Positions 41,713 to 50,615 of a stretch of DNA of 64,000 nucleotides are shown here, piece by piece. Source of the DNA: Rhodopseudomonas pentothenatexigens (GTDB lineage Bacteria > Pseudomonadota > Alphaproteobacteria > Rhizobiales > Xanthobacteraceae). The stretch lies in contig NZ_UFQQ01000013.1 of NCBI RefSeq assembly GCF_900218015.1, forward strand, positions 105,381 to 169,380, in the 5' to 3' direction. Positions within the stretch are counted from its first letter, which is position 1. Each line of letters opens with the position of its first letter. The translations under genes were made by a program, and so were the position numbers. Under the pieces are notes generated by a model, which made no database searches, was not told the origin of the DNA, and saw only the letters and a list, made by a program, of their open reading frames with translations.

Positions 41713-42653
41713 TACAAGGCCAGTTCCCAGGTCTCGCCGATCAGGTCCTGGCCGAAGCTGCGATGCGGCTCGGTGCCGACTCGCTGAAAGCCGGCCTCCT
41801 GATAGATCCTGCGTGCAGCGACCAGGATGCTCTGGGTCCACAGCGTGACCTTGCGGTAGCCGCAGTGGCGGGCGAAGCTGATCGCCTCGTCGACCAGCTT
41901 GCGTCCGAGCTGGTGGCCGCGGGCCTGCGGCGTCACCAACAGCAGCCGCAGCTTGGCGACGTCGTCGCTGCCCCGCACCAGAAACAGCGACCCTGCCTGA
42001 ACGCCGTCATGCTCGGCGATCCAGCAACGCTCGCGGCTTGGGTCGTGCGACGCCAGAAATTGTCCGGCGATCTCTGCCACCAGCGCTTCGAACGAAGCGT
42101 CGAAGCCGTATTCGGCGGCGTAGAACGCACCATGGCTTTGCACCACCCAGCCGACATCGCCGGGGCGGGGACTGCGCAGGATCGGCGGCGCGGCGCTACC
42201 CGTGCTGAGCAAGCCCTGAATGGTCGACATCGCCGCCGTCAGCCGCTTGCGTTCGGCAGGCGGCAGCGCCGCCAGCATGCCGGTGACCTCGTTCTGCGAA
42301 CTACGTTCGAGCTTGGCATAGGCGGCGCGGCCCTTGGCGGTCAGCGTCAGCAAATGCTGCCGCCGGTCGGCCGGCGAGGGGGACCGCTTCAACAGGCCGT
42401 CGTCGGCAAAACCTTGGATGATCCGGCTCAGATAGCCGGGATCGAGCTTCAATTCGGTGCCGATCTCCTTGGCGGTGGGGGATTCGCGGTGCGCCAGCTC
42501 GTACAGGATCCGCGCCTCGGTCAGCGAAAACGGGCTGTCCATCAGCCGCTGCTCGAGCACGCCGAGCCGCGCGGTGTAGAACCGGTTGAACCCCCGCACC
42601 AGCGCCACCTCGTCGCCTTCGCCGGACTGCTGCTGCACGGTTCGCGTCTGCAT
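41712..42653 (-). CDS. MarR-GNAT fusion: helix-turn-helix regulator with N-acetyltransferase domain
   Basis: A 313-residue bifunctional protein. Residues ~1-150 form a MarR winged helix (SPTAKEIGTELKLDPGYLSR), residues ~165-313 a GNAT domain with the acetyl-CoA loop QARGHQLGRKLVDEAI and IYQEAGFQRVG. Such fusions occur in many proteobacteria; substrate and ligand are unknown. An imperfect inverted repeat lies ~80-110 bp upstream. It converges on the CoA-transferase operon. Confidence 0.9.
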   Translation of the reverse strand: MQTRTVQQQSGEGDEVALVRGFNRFYTARLGVLEQRLMDSPFSLTEARILYELAHRESPTAKEIGTELKLDPGYLSRIIQGFADDGLLKRSPSPADRRQHLLTLTAKGRAAYAKLERSSQNEVTGMLAALPPAERKRLTAAMSTIQGLLSTGSAAPPILRSPRPGDVGWVVQSHGAFYAAEYGFDASFEALVAEIAGQFLASHDPSRERCWIAEHDGVQAGSLFLVRGSDDVAKLRLLLVTPQARGHQLGRKLVDEAISFARHCGYRKVTLWTQSILVAARRIYQEAGFQRVGTEPHRSFGQDLIGETWELAL

Positions 42654-42733
42654 TCGTTTTCGTTCCCTATGTGATTTCAGGCGAACGCTCCGCCGGGGCA
42701 GAGAGCGGCCGAGCCGACGGAGCCATCACAGCC

Positions 42734-42764
42734 CAATCAATTGCTTTCGTCAACAAATCGATTG
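42734..42764. promoter_or_regulatory. Imperfect inverted repeat upstream of the MarR-GNAT gene
   Basis: CAATCAATTG and AAATCGATTG (8 of 10 symmetric) are 11 bases apart in an AT-rich island, the expected type of site for a MarR dimer. It lies between the MarR-GNAT and glycosyltransferase genes. Confidence 0.4.
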
Positions 42765-42815
42765 CCTAGAGCAACTATATTGCCGGGCTTGAACCGGGAG
42801 CAGGCCGAGAGGGGA

Positions 42816-43382
42816 TCAGGCGGCGAGGATGACGCGGCTGCGCAGCAGGGTGCGGGCAGAGCGGCCGAGATCGCGCGGAAGGGCCGCTTCGGTGCCGCGG
42901 CCGGCGTGGCCGCCGAGGCGGTCGTAATGGTCGCGGGCGATCACCAGGCCCTGGTCCGCGCCGGAGCCGGTGAGGCTGCGAACCAGCGAGATCACGCCAT
43001 CCCGCCAGCCGGCCGGCGCATACGGCGATCGGGCATAGCGGAAGATGCCGGCGCGCGGCTGGCCGCTGGCCATCACACCTTCGATGAACTGCGTGGTCTC
43101 CTCGATCCAGCCGGGATCGAGCACGGCGCCGGCATGGAGAAACATCAACCATGGCGAGCGCGCCCGACGGGCTCCCGCGGCCAGCGCCTCGGCGCGATTG
43201 CCGTCAAAGGCGAGATAGTTGCAGCCCGCCACATCGGCGACCCGCGCGATGGTGTCGCTGCCACCGCGATCGACTAGGGTGACATCGCTGACCACGCCGG
43301 CCGCAGCGCCAGGCACCAGCGACGCCAACGTGGCGACGGCGGTCCGCTCGACCCCTTCGGTGGAAACGATCACGCTCAACAT
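42816..43382 (-). CDS. Family 2-like glycosyltransferase, short form
   Basis: A 188-residue protein starting MLSVIVSTEGVERTAVATLA with the GT-A fold pattern; VTLVDRGGSDTIARVAD, SPWLMFLHAGAVLDPGWIEE (DxD replaced by HAGAVLD) match GT2-like proteins. It is shorter than most GT2 enzymes and lacks a clear DxD motif, so activity is uncertain. It stands alone between the MarR-GNAT and radical-SAM genes. Confidence 0.75.
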   Translation of the reverse strand: MLSVIVSTEGVERTAVATLASLVPGAAAGVVSDVTLVDRGGSDTIARVADVAGCNYLAFDGNRAEALAAGARRARSPWLMFLHAGAVLDPGWIEETTQFIEGVMASGQPRAGIFRYARSPYAPAGWRDGVISLVRSLTGSGADQGLVIARDHYDRLGGHAGRGTEAALPRDLGRSARTLLRSRVILAA

Positions 43383-43524
43383 GTCCGGCGGGTGACCCTA
43401 TGACGACAGATGGGCTCACGCTTAGCACCTCACTGCCACGAAATCAGCCGCGAATTGCGCGATGCCCATGATCAGGGCAAAGTCGCGCAGCGCGCTGCGG
43501 ACCGATGGTGCGCGACCTACGTTT

Positions 43525-43539
43525 GTTCTTGCTTTGTTC
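43525..43539 (+). promoter_or_regulatory. Alphaproteobacterial LexA (SOS) box
   Basis: GTTC at 43525 and GTTC at 43536 are separated by exactly 7 bases (GTTC-N7-GTTC). The site overlaps a probable -35 (TTGCTT 43529) with -10 TATCTT at 43551, so LexA binding would block the promoter of the radical-SAM gene 24 bp downstream. Confidence 0.75.
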
Positions 43540-43562
43540 TGTCGACTCGCTATCTTGGACGC

Positions 43563-44723
43563 ATGAGCAGAGCATCCAATGCCCTCAAGCGCCTGCCGGT
43601 CACGGCGCCCTCCGAGCCGGTGGGCGCGCCTTCTCCTTTCCCCGCCATCGAGACGGCGGTCGATCAGCAGCGGCGGCGTGGTCGCGGCGCACAGTCGAAC
43701 GCCAGCGGCCGCTACGAGGCGGAGGCGCGCACCGCCTTCGACGACGGCTGGCAGAGCCTCGACGATTTGCCGCCGTTCAAGACCACGGTGGCTCTGGATA
43801 CCGCGCGCAAGGTCATCACCCGCAACGAGTCGCCGGATATCGGCTTCGACCGCTCGATCAACCCGTATCGCGGTTGTGAGCACGGCTGCGTCTATTGCTT
43901 CGCCAGGCCGACCCACGCTTATCTCGGGCTGTCGCCGGGGCTGGATTTCGAGTCGCGGCTGTTCGCCAAGCCGGACGCGCCCGCGTTGCTCGAAAAGGAG
44001 CTGGCGGCGGCCGAATACGAACCGAAGACGATTGCGATCGGCACCAACACCGATCCGTATCAGCCGATCGAGCGCGAACGAAAGATCATGCGCGGCATTC
44101 TCGAGGTGCTGGAAAAGACTGGCCACCCGGTCGGCATCGTCACCAAGTCCGCACTGGTGGTGCGCGACATCGACATCCTGGCGCGGATGGCAAAGCGCCA
44201 GCTCGCCAAGGTCGCCTTGTCGGTCACCTCGCTCGATCCGAAGCTGGCGCGCAGCATGGAGCCGCGCGCCTCGACCCCGGCCAAACGCCTGGAGGCATTG
44301 AAACTGCTCGCCGACGCCGGCATCCCGACCACCGTGATGGTGGCGCCGGTGATCCCGGCGCTGAACGACATGGAGATCGAGCGGATTCTCGATGCCGCTG
44401 CCCATGCCGGCGTCAAGGAAGCGAGCTACGTACTGCTGCGGCTGCCGCTGGAAGTGCGCGACCTGTTCCGCGAATGGCTGATGGCGAACTATCCGGACCG
44501 CTATCGCCACGTCTTCACCCTGATCCGCGACATGCGCGGCGGCCGTGACTACGATTCGCAGTGGGGCACGCGGATGAAGGGCACCGGTCCGATCGCCTGG
44601 ATGATCGGCCGGAGATTCGAGACCGCCTGCACCAGGCTCGGCCTCAACAAGCGCCGTTCCAAGCTGACCATGGAGCATTTCGAGAAGCCGGAAAAGGCCG
44701 GGCAGCAGCTCAGCCTGTTCTGA
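43563..44723 (+). CDS. PA0069-family radical SAM protein (SplB-like)
   Basis: A 386-residue radical SAM enzyme with the 4Fe-4S motif C105-EHG-C109-VY-C112, then GTNTDPYQPIERE and ITKSALVVRDIDIL motifs of the COG1533 group related to spore photoproduct lyase. A perfect SOS box upstream links it to DNA damage, which fits a repair or nucleic-acid-modifying role. The predicted transcript start falls at or next to the ATG and no Shine-Dalgarno is visible, so the mRNA may be leaderless. The reaction is not known. Confidence 0.9.
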   Translation: MSRASNALKRLPVTAPSEPVGAPSPFPAIETAVDQQRRRGRGAQSNASGRYEAEARTAFDDGWQSLDDLPPFKTTVALDTARKVITRNESPDIGFDRSINPYRGCEHGCVYCFARPTHAYLGLSPGLDFESRLFAKPDAPALLEKELAAAEYEPKTIAIGTNTDPYQPIERERKIMRGILEVLEKTGHPVGIVTKSALVVRDIDILARMAKRQLAKVALSVTSLDPKLARSMEPRASTPAKRLEALKLLADAGIPTTVMVAPVIPALNDMEIERILDAAAHAGVKEASYVLLRLPLEVRDLFREWLMANYPDRYRHVFTLIRDMRGGRDYDSQWGTRMKGTGPIAWMIGRRFETACTRLGLNKRRSKLTMEHFEKPEKAGQQLSLF

Positions 44724-44756
44724 TCGGACAGAGGGCCAGTGACAGAGGGCCAATCG

Positions 44757-45206
44757 ATGAAGCTCGCCGAGCGACCGACACCGCGGCTCACAGTCGTCAC
44801 GCTCGGCGCCGACGATATGAGCGCCAGCCTCAAGTTCTACGAGGCGCTGGGATTTGCCCGGCGCTCGCAGGCGGCCGGAGAGAAGGTGGCTTTCTTCGAG
44901 ACCGGCGCGTCGGTGCTGGCGCTGTATCCGTCGGCGGCGCTGGCGGCGGAGGCGGCGCAGCCTTCCCCCGCACCCGCCGGCTTTCGGGGCGTCACGCTGG
45001 CGTGGAACTGCCGAAGCCACGACGAGGTCGACGCGGTGATGACGCTCGCCGCGATGGCGGGCGCAGCCGTCCTGAAGCCGGCCGCCGCGACGCATTATGG
45101 CGGCTATGCGGGCTATTTCGCCGATCCCAGCGGCCACGTCTGGGAAGCGGTGGTGGCGCCCGGAATCGAAGTCGGGGACGACCGGCGGGTCACGATTCCG
45201 GAATGA
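44757..45206 (+). CDS. VOC/glyoxalase-family protein
   Basis: A 149-residue vicinal-oxygen-chelate protein with two beta-alpha-beta-beta-beta halves (TVVTLGADDMSASLKFYEAL and YAGYFADPSGHVWEAVV). It may be a lyase, dioxygenase or resistance protein. Two starts are possible, GTG 44739 and ATG 44757, each preceded by a copy of the 11-bp direct repeat ACAGAGGGCCA (44728 and 44742) that carries the GAGGG ribosome site. It starts 33 bp after the radical-SAM gene, so it may share its SOS-controlled transcript. Confidence 0.85.
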   Translation: MKLAERPTPRLTVVTLGADDMSASLKFYEALGFARRSQAAGEKVAFFETGASVLALYPSAALAAEAAQPSPAPAGFRGVTLAWNCRSHDEVDAVMTLAAMAGAAVLKPAAATHYGGYAGYFADPSGHVWEAVVAPGIEVGDDRRVTIPE

Positions 45207-45277
45207 CGATGCTGAATAGCGGGAATTGATAGGCAGTTCCGATTGCGCCCGCCGGCGTCTGCCCGCAGCATCGCCGG

Positions 45278-46078
45278 ATGATTCGAGACAGCAAGACGTC
45301 GATCAAAGTTCCGGCCAAGAAGAAGGCCGCGCTCGCGGTCGCGAAATCCGCTTCGGCGAAGGGCCTTACCAAGGCCCTCGGCAAGGGCGTGATCGCGGTG
45401 GCGCCGCCAAGCTTTCGACGTGAGCGGGCGCTGATGAAGCGCGGCATCTGGCCGATTGCCGGTTGCGACGAGGCCGGCCGGGGTCCGCTCGCCGGCCCGG
45501 TGGTGGCCGCCGCGGTGGTGCTCGATCCGAAGCGCGTGCCCATGGGACTCGACGATTCCAAGCGGCTGAGCGCGGAGCGGCGCGAGGACCTGTTCGAGCA
45601 GATCTGCGCCACCGCGCAGGTGTCGGTGGTCTATGCGTCGCCGGAGCGGATCAATCGCGACAACATCCTGCGCGCCTCGCTGTGGGCGCTGACCCGCGCG
45701 GTGCACGCGCTGCCGGAGATGCCCCGGCACGTGTTCGTCGACGGCCGCGATCGGTTGGCGACGAAATGCGACTGCGAGGCCGTGATCGGCGGCGACGGCC
45801 TGATCGCGTCGATCGCAGCGGCCTCGATCGTCGCCAAGGTTTCGCGCGACCGGTTGATGTGTCGGCTCGCCGAGCAGTGCCCCGGCTATGGCTTTGAGTC
45901 TCACAAGGGCTATGGCGTGCCGGAGCATCTCGAGGCTCTGGCCCGGCTCGGGCCGACGGTGCATCACCGTCGCTTCTTCGCGCCGGTCGCCGCCGCCTGG
46001 CAAAAGATCGAAGGCGCGCCGCCGCCCCAGATCCACGACCTGTTCGAAGCCGACATCCCGATCGAAGCCACGGCGTGA
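45278..46078 (+). CDS. rnhB: Ribonuclease HII
   Basis: A 266-residue RNase HII that cuts RNA in RNA/DNA hybrids. Catalytic motif DEAGRG begins at Asp64, with later acidic residues in VFVDGRDRL and the [10 protein letters not shown] motif. A Lys/Ala-rich extension of about 50 residues precedes the core, so MKRGIWPI (45434) is a possible shorter start. In many alphaproteobacteria rnhB lies next to ccrM; here they are 8 kb apart. Confidence 0.92.
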   Translation: MIRDSKTSIKVPAKKKAALAVAKSASAKGLTKALGKGVIAVAPPSFRRERALMKRGIWPIAGCDEAGRGPLAGPVVAAAVVLDPKRVPMGLDDSKRLSAERREDLFEQICATAQVSVVYASPERINRDNILRASLWALTRAVHALPEMPRHVFVDGRDRLATKCDCEAVIGGDGLIASIAAASIVAKVSRDRLMCRLAEQCPGYGFESHKGYGVPEHLEALARLGPTVHHRRFFAPVAAAWQKIEGAPPPQIHDLFEADIPIEATA

Positions 46079-46149
46079 GGGCGGCAGGGCCGGTTGCGTG
46101 TGCGGCCGCCGGGCTCTATCACGGTCAGACCGAATTTCGCTGGCCCCAC

Positions 46150-47661
46150 ATGCGCTTCGCCTCCCTGATCGTCGAATTGATCCGCGCACGGCCGCTGCTG
46201 GTGTTCTGGCTGGTGGTGTGCGCTCAGGCGCTGCTGTGGGTGCTGGTGCCGACGCTGTTCTACGCCAGTCCGCCCGGCGCCGTTGCGATGGTGCTGGCTT
46301 ATGGCCGCGAATACCAGGTCGGCACCGATCTCGGTCCGCCGCTGGCGTTCTGGCTCGCCGACATCGCCTATCGTGCCGCTGGCGGCCACATCATCGGCGT
46401 CTACGTGCTGGCGCAACTTTGCTTCATCGTCACGTTCTACGCGCTGTATCAGCTCGCCCGCAGCCTGGTCGGCCCGCAATACGCGGTGGTCGCGGTGCTG
46501 CTGACCTCCACGGTGACTGCGTTCGCCGGCTCGGGCGTCGAGTTCGGCCCCCTGGTCCTGGCCCGCCCGCTGTGGGCGCTGGTGCTGTGGCATGGCTGGC
46601 AGGTGATCGGCCAGCACCGCCGCGCCGCGTGGTTCGCGCTGTCGATCGAGATCGGCCTGCTCCTGCTCACCACAGTCGCGGCGCCGGCGCTGCTGGTGTT
46701 GCCACTCGTCTTCGCGCTCGCCAATGCGCGCTGCCGCCGTGCCTTGCTGTCGCTCGATACGGCGTTCGCGCTGCTGGTGATCGCGGTGCTGGTGCTGCCC
46801 TATGGCATCTGGCTGCTGCGCGCCGATCAATTCGCGCTGCCGCCGCTGCCGTCGACGGCGCAGCTCGGCGACCGCGCGCTGCTCGGACTCCAGCTGTTCG
46901 GCGGCCTGTTAGTCTCGCTGGCAGGCATCGGGCTGCTGGTTGTCCTCAACATCGGCCGGTTCGCGCCCAAGCATCACGATGCGCCGATGATCGCGCGCCC
47001 GCCGCTCGACCCGCTGGCGCGGCAGTTCGTCTACGTGTTTGCGCTGGTGCCGCCGATCGTCGCCACCATCGCGGCGGCGGTCTACGGCCTTGGCCATGTT
47101 GTCGGCGGGGCCGGGGTTGCGGTTCTGCTCAGCGGCCTCGCCGTGATGACGGTGATCGGCAACGTGCTGAATCTGCACCGGCAACGGCTGCTGCGGTCGG
47201 CCTGGGCGGCGTTGATCGCGGCACCGGCGGTTGCGGTCGTCTTCGCAGCGGTCGTCCAGCCGTGGCTCAGCCGCACCGAGGTGCCGACCTCGCTGCCGGC
47301 GAACGAGATCGCACGGTTCTTCGGCGAAAGCTTCGAGCGCCGCACCGGGAAGCCGCTGCCGGCCGTCGCCGGCGATCCGCAGCTCGCCAGTCTGATAGCG
47401 CTGGCGCCGTCACGGCCACATCTGTTCCTCGATGCCGCGCCGGAGCGAACCCCGTGGGTCACGCGCGATGATTTCGAGCGCAACGGCGGGGTCGTTGTCT
47501 GGCGGGCCGCCGATACTGCGGGCAAGCCGCCGGACGACATCGCCAAGCGTTTCCCCGGCATCGTGCCGGAGCTGCCGCGGGCGTTCGAACGGATGATTTC
47601 CGGGCGTCAGCCCCTGCTGCGGATCGGCTGGGCGATCGTGCGGCCGAAGCAGCCTCAATAG
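46150..47661 (+). CDS. Glycosyltransferase family 39-like membrane protein (ArnT/PMT type)
   Basis: About 503 residues with roughly ten membrane helices. LAYGREYQVGTDLGPPLAFW with the acidic pair resembles the first loop of GT39/ArnT lipid-linked glycosyltransferases. A C-terminal soluble domain follows. GTG 46075 overlapping the rnhB stop (GTGA) is an alternative start; the ATG is favoured because the first ~25 residues of the longer form look atypical. The sugar donor and acceptor are unknown. It converges with the uracil-DNA glycosylase gene, 4 bases between stops. Confidence 0.8.
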   Translation: MRFASLIVELIRARPLLVFWLVVCAQALLWVLVPTLFYASPPGAVAMVLAYGREYQVGTDLGPPLAFWLADIAYRAAGGHIIGVYVLAQLCFIVTFYALYQLARSLVGPQYAVVAVLLTSTVTAFAGSGVEFGPLVLARPLWALVLWHGWQVIGQHRRAAWFALSIEIGLLLLTTVAAPALLVLPLVFALANARCRRALLSLDTAFALLVIAVLVLPYGIWLLRADQFALPPLPSTAQLGDRALLGLQLFGGLLVSLAGIGLLVVLNIGRFAPKHHDAPMIARPPLDPLARQFVYVFALVPPIVATIAAAVYGLGHVVGGAGVAVLLSGLAVMTVIGNVLNLHRQRLLRSAWAALIAAPAVAVVFAAVVQPWLSRTEVPTSLPANEIARFFGESFERRTGKPLPAVAGDPQLASLIALAPSRPHLFLDAAPERTPWVTRDDFERNGGVVVWRAADTAGKPPDDIAKRFPGIVPELPRAFERMISGRQPLLRIGWAIVRPKQPQ

Positions 47662-47665
47662 CTCG

Positions 47666-48499
47666 TCAGGAGGTCGGCGCCAGCGCGGCGAGCGCGGTGG
47701 CGATCGCCCGCAGATCCTGCCAGGCGAGCCGCTTGTAGGTTGGCTGCCTCAGCAGATAGGCCGGGTGGAGTGTCGGAAGCGCCCGGATCGTCCGCGAGCC
47801 GGTGTCGTAATCGAACCAGCGACCGCGAGTCCGCATGATGCCGTCGCGGGTGCCGAGCAGCGCCTGGGTGGACGGGTTGCCCAGCGTCACCAGCAGCTCC
47901 GGATTCACCAGCTCGATCTGGCGCTTGATGAACGGCAGGCAGATCTGGGTTTCCTGCGGCGTCGGCGTCCGGTTGCCCGGCGGCCGCCACGGGATCACGT
48001 TGGCGATGTAGACGCTGCCGCGGTCGAGCCCGATCGCCGCCAGCATCAGGTCGAGCAGCTTGCCGGAGCGGCCGACGAACGGCAGCCCTTCGATGTCCTC
48101 GTCGCGGCCGGGGGCTTCGCCGACCAGCATGAGTTTCGCCTGCGGGTTGCCGTCGGCGAACACCAGTTGTTTCGCCGTGGACCGGAGTGCGCAACCCTCG
48201 AACCGCGCCATCAATTCGCGGAGCGCTTCCAGCGTCGGCGCGGTCGCCGCGGCCTCGCGCGCCGAGATGATTGCGGCGTCCGGCGCCGGCGGTGCACCTA
48301 GCGGCAATGCCGGGATCGGCGGCGATTGTAAGGCCGGCTTGACGATGCTGCGCGGCTCGGCCGCCTCACGAGTCGTGCTCTCGACAGGGACGTCGTCGAG
48401 CATCCGGTCGACCGGATCTTCCGCCAGCGCGCAATCCACCCCTGCGTCTACGTAGAACGCGAGCAATTGACGCAGGTTCGGCACAGGATCAGGTGTCAT
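47666..48499 (-). CDS. Uracil-DNA glycosylase, family 4-like (Fe-S)
   Basis: A 277-residue protein. A ~110-residue poorly conserved N-terminus precedes the UDG core: [37 protein letters not shown] and [11 protein letters not shown]. It removes uracil from DNA; cysteines around CALRSTAK and ICLPF could hold a 4Fe-4S cluster as in family 4. The open frame continues upstream through the ETF-QO gene, but ATG 48499 fits the family start. Confidence 0.9.
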   Translation of the reverse strand: MTPDPVPNLRQLLAFYVDAGVDCALAEDPVDRMLDDVPVESTTREAAEPRSIVKPALQSPPIPALPLGAPPAPDAAIISAREAAATAPTLEALRELMARFEGCALRSTAKQLVFADGNPQAKLMLVGEAPGRDEDIEGLPFVGRSGKLLDLMLAAIGLDRGSVYIANVIPWRPPGNRTPTPQETQICLPFIKRQIELVNPELLVTLGNPSTQALLGTRDGIMRTRGRWFDYDTGSRTIRALPTLHPAYLLRQPTYKRLAWQDLRAIATALAALAPTS

Positions 48500-48700
48500 G
48501 CGAGATGGTTTATCCCGGATGCGGCAAACAGAACAGCGCGTCTCTGTATGGTGTATTTCGAACCGCGAAACCAATTTTCGCAAACACCGTCGCCCGCCCG
48601 GAAAGATGAACCAGCCGGTACATTTGGGTGGTTGTTCTTCTTCTAAAAATGCGAAAGAACATCCTAGGAAACGTCCCCGAGAGTCCTGCGAGAAAAAACG

Positions 48701-50359
48701 ATGAGTGACGAAACGCTGCCGCCCCGTGAATCGATGGAGTTCGACGTCGTGATCGTGGGTGCCGGCCCCTCGGGACTGTCCGCTGCGATCAGATTGAAAC
48801 AGATCAACCCCGAGTTGTCGGTTGTGGTGGTGGAGAAGGGCTCCGAAGTCGGAGCCCATATCCTGTCGGGCGCCGTGATCGACGTTTCGGCGCTCGACCG
48901 CCTGATGCCGAGCTGGCGCGAGGACGAGAGCTGTCCGCTCAAGACGCATGTCGAGGACGACCACTTCTACGTCATGACGGCGTCGAAGGCGCTCAAGGTG
49001 CCGAACATCATGGTGCCGCCGATGCTCGACAACCACAAGAACTTCATCGGCTCGCTCGGCGATCTGTGCCGCTGGCTCGGGCCGAAGGCCGAGGAACTCG
49101 GCGTCGAGATCTATCCCGGCTTCGCCGCCACCGAAGTGCTTTATGGCGACAATGGCGAAGTCCGCGGCATCGCCACCGGCGACATGGGCATCGGCCGTGA
49201 CGGCCAGCCGAAGGACTCCTATACGCGCGGCATGGAGCTGCTCGGCAAGTACACGCTGTTCGCCGAAGGCGCACGCGGCAGCCTGTCGAAGCAACTGATC
49301 GCCAACTACAAGCTCGACAAGGATTCGGATCCGCCGAAATTCGGCATCGGGCTGAAGGAAATCTGGCAGGTCGAGCCGTCGAAGCATCGCAAGGGGCGGA
49401 TCGCGCATTCGTTCGGCTGGCCGCTCAGCAACAACATCGGCGGCGGCTCGTTCCTGTATCACTACGGCGACAACCTGGTGGCGGTCGGCTTCGTCGTCCA
49501 CCTCAACTACGACGATCCCTATCTGTCGCCGTTCGAGCAATTCCAGAAGTTCAAGACCCATCCGTCGGTGGCGCCGATCTTCGAAGGCGGCAAGCGGATC
49601 TCTTACGGCGCGCGCGCCATCACCGAAGGCGGCTGGCAATCGGTGCCGCGGCTGACTTTCCCGGGCGGCGCGCTGATCGGCTGCGCCGCGGGCTTCGTCA
49701 ACGTGCCGCGCATCAAGGGCGTCCACAACGCGATCGGCTCCGGCATGCTGGCGGCGGAGCACGTCGCTGCGGCGCTGGCCGAAGGCCGCGCCAACGACGA
49801 GGTCGCGGCCTACGAGAACGCCTGGCGCGATTCCGTCGTCGGCAAGGACCTGTTCCGGGTCCGCAACGTCAAGCCGCTGTGGTCGAAGTTCGGCACCGCA
49901 GTCGGTGTGGTGCTGGCCGGCTTCGAAATGTGGTGCTCGACGCTCGGCTTCTCGGTGTTCGGGACGTTGTCGCACGGCAAGCCCGACCGCTCGACGCTCG
50001 ATCCGGCGAAGTCGCACGAGCCGCACAAGGGTCCGAAGCCGGACGGCAAGCTCACCTTCGACCGCCTATCCTCGGTGTTCCTGTCGAACACCAATCACGA
50101 GGAAGACCAGCCGGTGCACCTCAAGGTCGCTGACATGCAGCTGCAGAAGGCGTCGGAGCACGACGTCTATGCGGGTCCGTCGGGCCGCTACTGCCCGGCC
50201 GCGGTGTACGAATGGGTCGAGGAGCCGACCGGCCCGCGCTTCGTGATCAACGCGCAGAACTGCGTCCACTGCAAAACCTGCGACATCAAGGACCCGAACG
50301 GCAACATTACCTGGGTTCCGCCGGAAGGCGGCGGCGGCCCGAATTATCAGGGCATGTAA
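48701..50359 (+). CDS. Electron transfer flavoprotein-ubiquinone oxidoreductase
   Basis: A 552-residue ETF-QO. The FAD motif VIVGAGPSGLSAA starts near residue 18; the C-terminal 4Fe-4S ligands are in NCVHCKTCDIKDPNGNITW. It passes electrons from acyl-CoA dehydrogenases via ETF to the quinone pool at the inner membrane. It is a single gene with its own ~200-bp upstream region, divergent from the UDG gene. Length and motifs are standard. Confidence 0.95.
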   Translation: MSDETLPPRESMEFDVVIVGAGPSGLSAAIRLKQINPELSVVVVEKGSEVGAHILSGAVIDVSALDRLMPSWREDESCPLKTHVEDDHFYVMTASKALKVPNIMVPPMLDNHKNFIGSLGDLCRWLGPKAEELGVEIYPGFAATEVLYGDNGEVRGIATGDMGIGRDGQPKDSYTRGMELLGKYTLFAEGARGSLSKQLIANYKLDKDSDPPKFGIGLKEIWQVEPSKHRKGRIAHSFGWPLSNNIGGGSFLYHYGDNLVAVGFVVHLNYDDPYLSPFEQFQKFKTHPSVAPIFEGGKRISYGARAITEGGWQSVPRLTFPGGALIGCAAGFVNVPRIKGVHNAIGSGMLAAEHVAAALAEGRANDEVAAYENAWRDSVVGKDLFRVRNVKPLWSKFGTAVGVVLAGFEMWCSTLGFSVFGTLSHGKPDRSTLDPAKSHEPHKGPKPDGKLTFDRLSSVFLSNTNHEEDQPVHLKVADMQLQKASEHDVYAGPSGRYCPAAVYEWVEEPTGPRFVINAQNCVHCKTCDIKDPNGNITWVPPEGGGGPNYQGM

Positions 50360-50615
50360 CCCCCACCGTCGACCGCTGAGCTTTGACCACGTGTCCGTGA
50401 CCAGGCGACAGGCCGATGCCCCGCCGCCTGGTCACGATCCTGCCATGTTGCCACCGTCTCAATCAGCCCATCCGCCGCGGCGCGTGCGGGGGCCGCGGCG
50501 TCGTGCGCCAGCGGTCCTATCCTTGCGGTTGAGCGCCAAACGCGGCATTGTCGATGCGATGCTGCCGGCTCGGCGGCCGGGCCAACGAGCCTCTTCCTGG
50601 AGCTAGGCAACCTTG

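Noticed and set aside
48500..50026. Upstream extension of the uracil-DNA glycosylase frame
   Set aside because: It runs antisense through ETF-QO and has no motif; the family start is at 48499.
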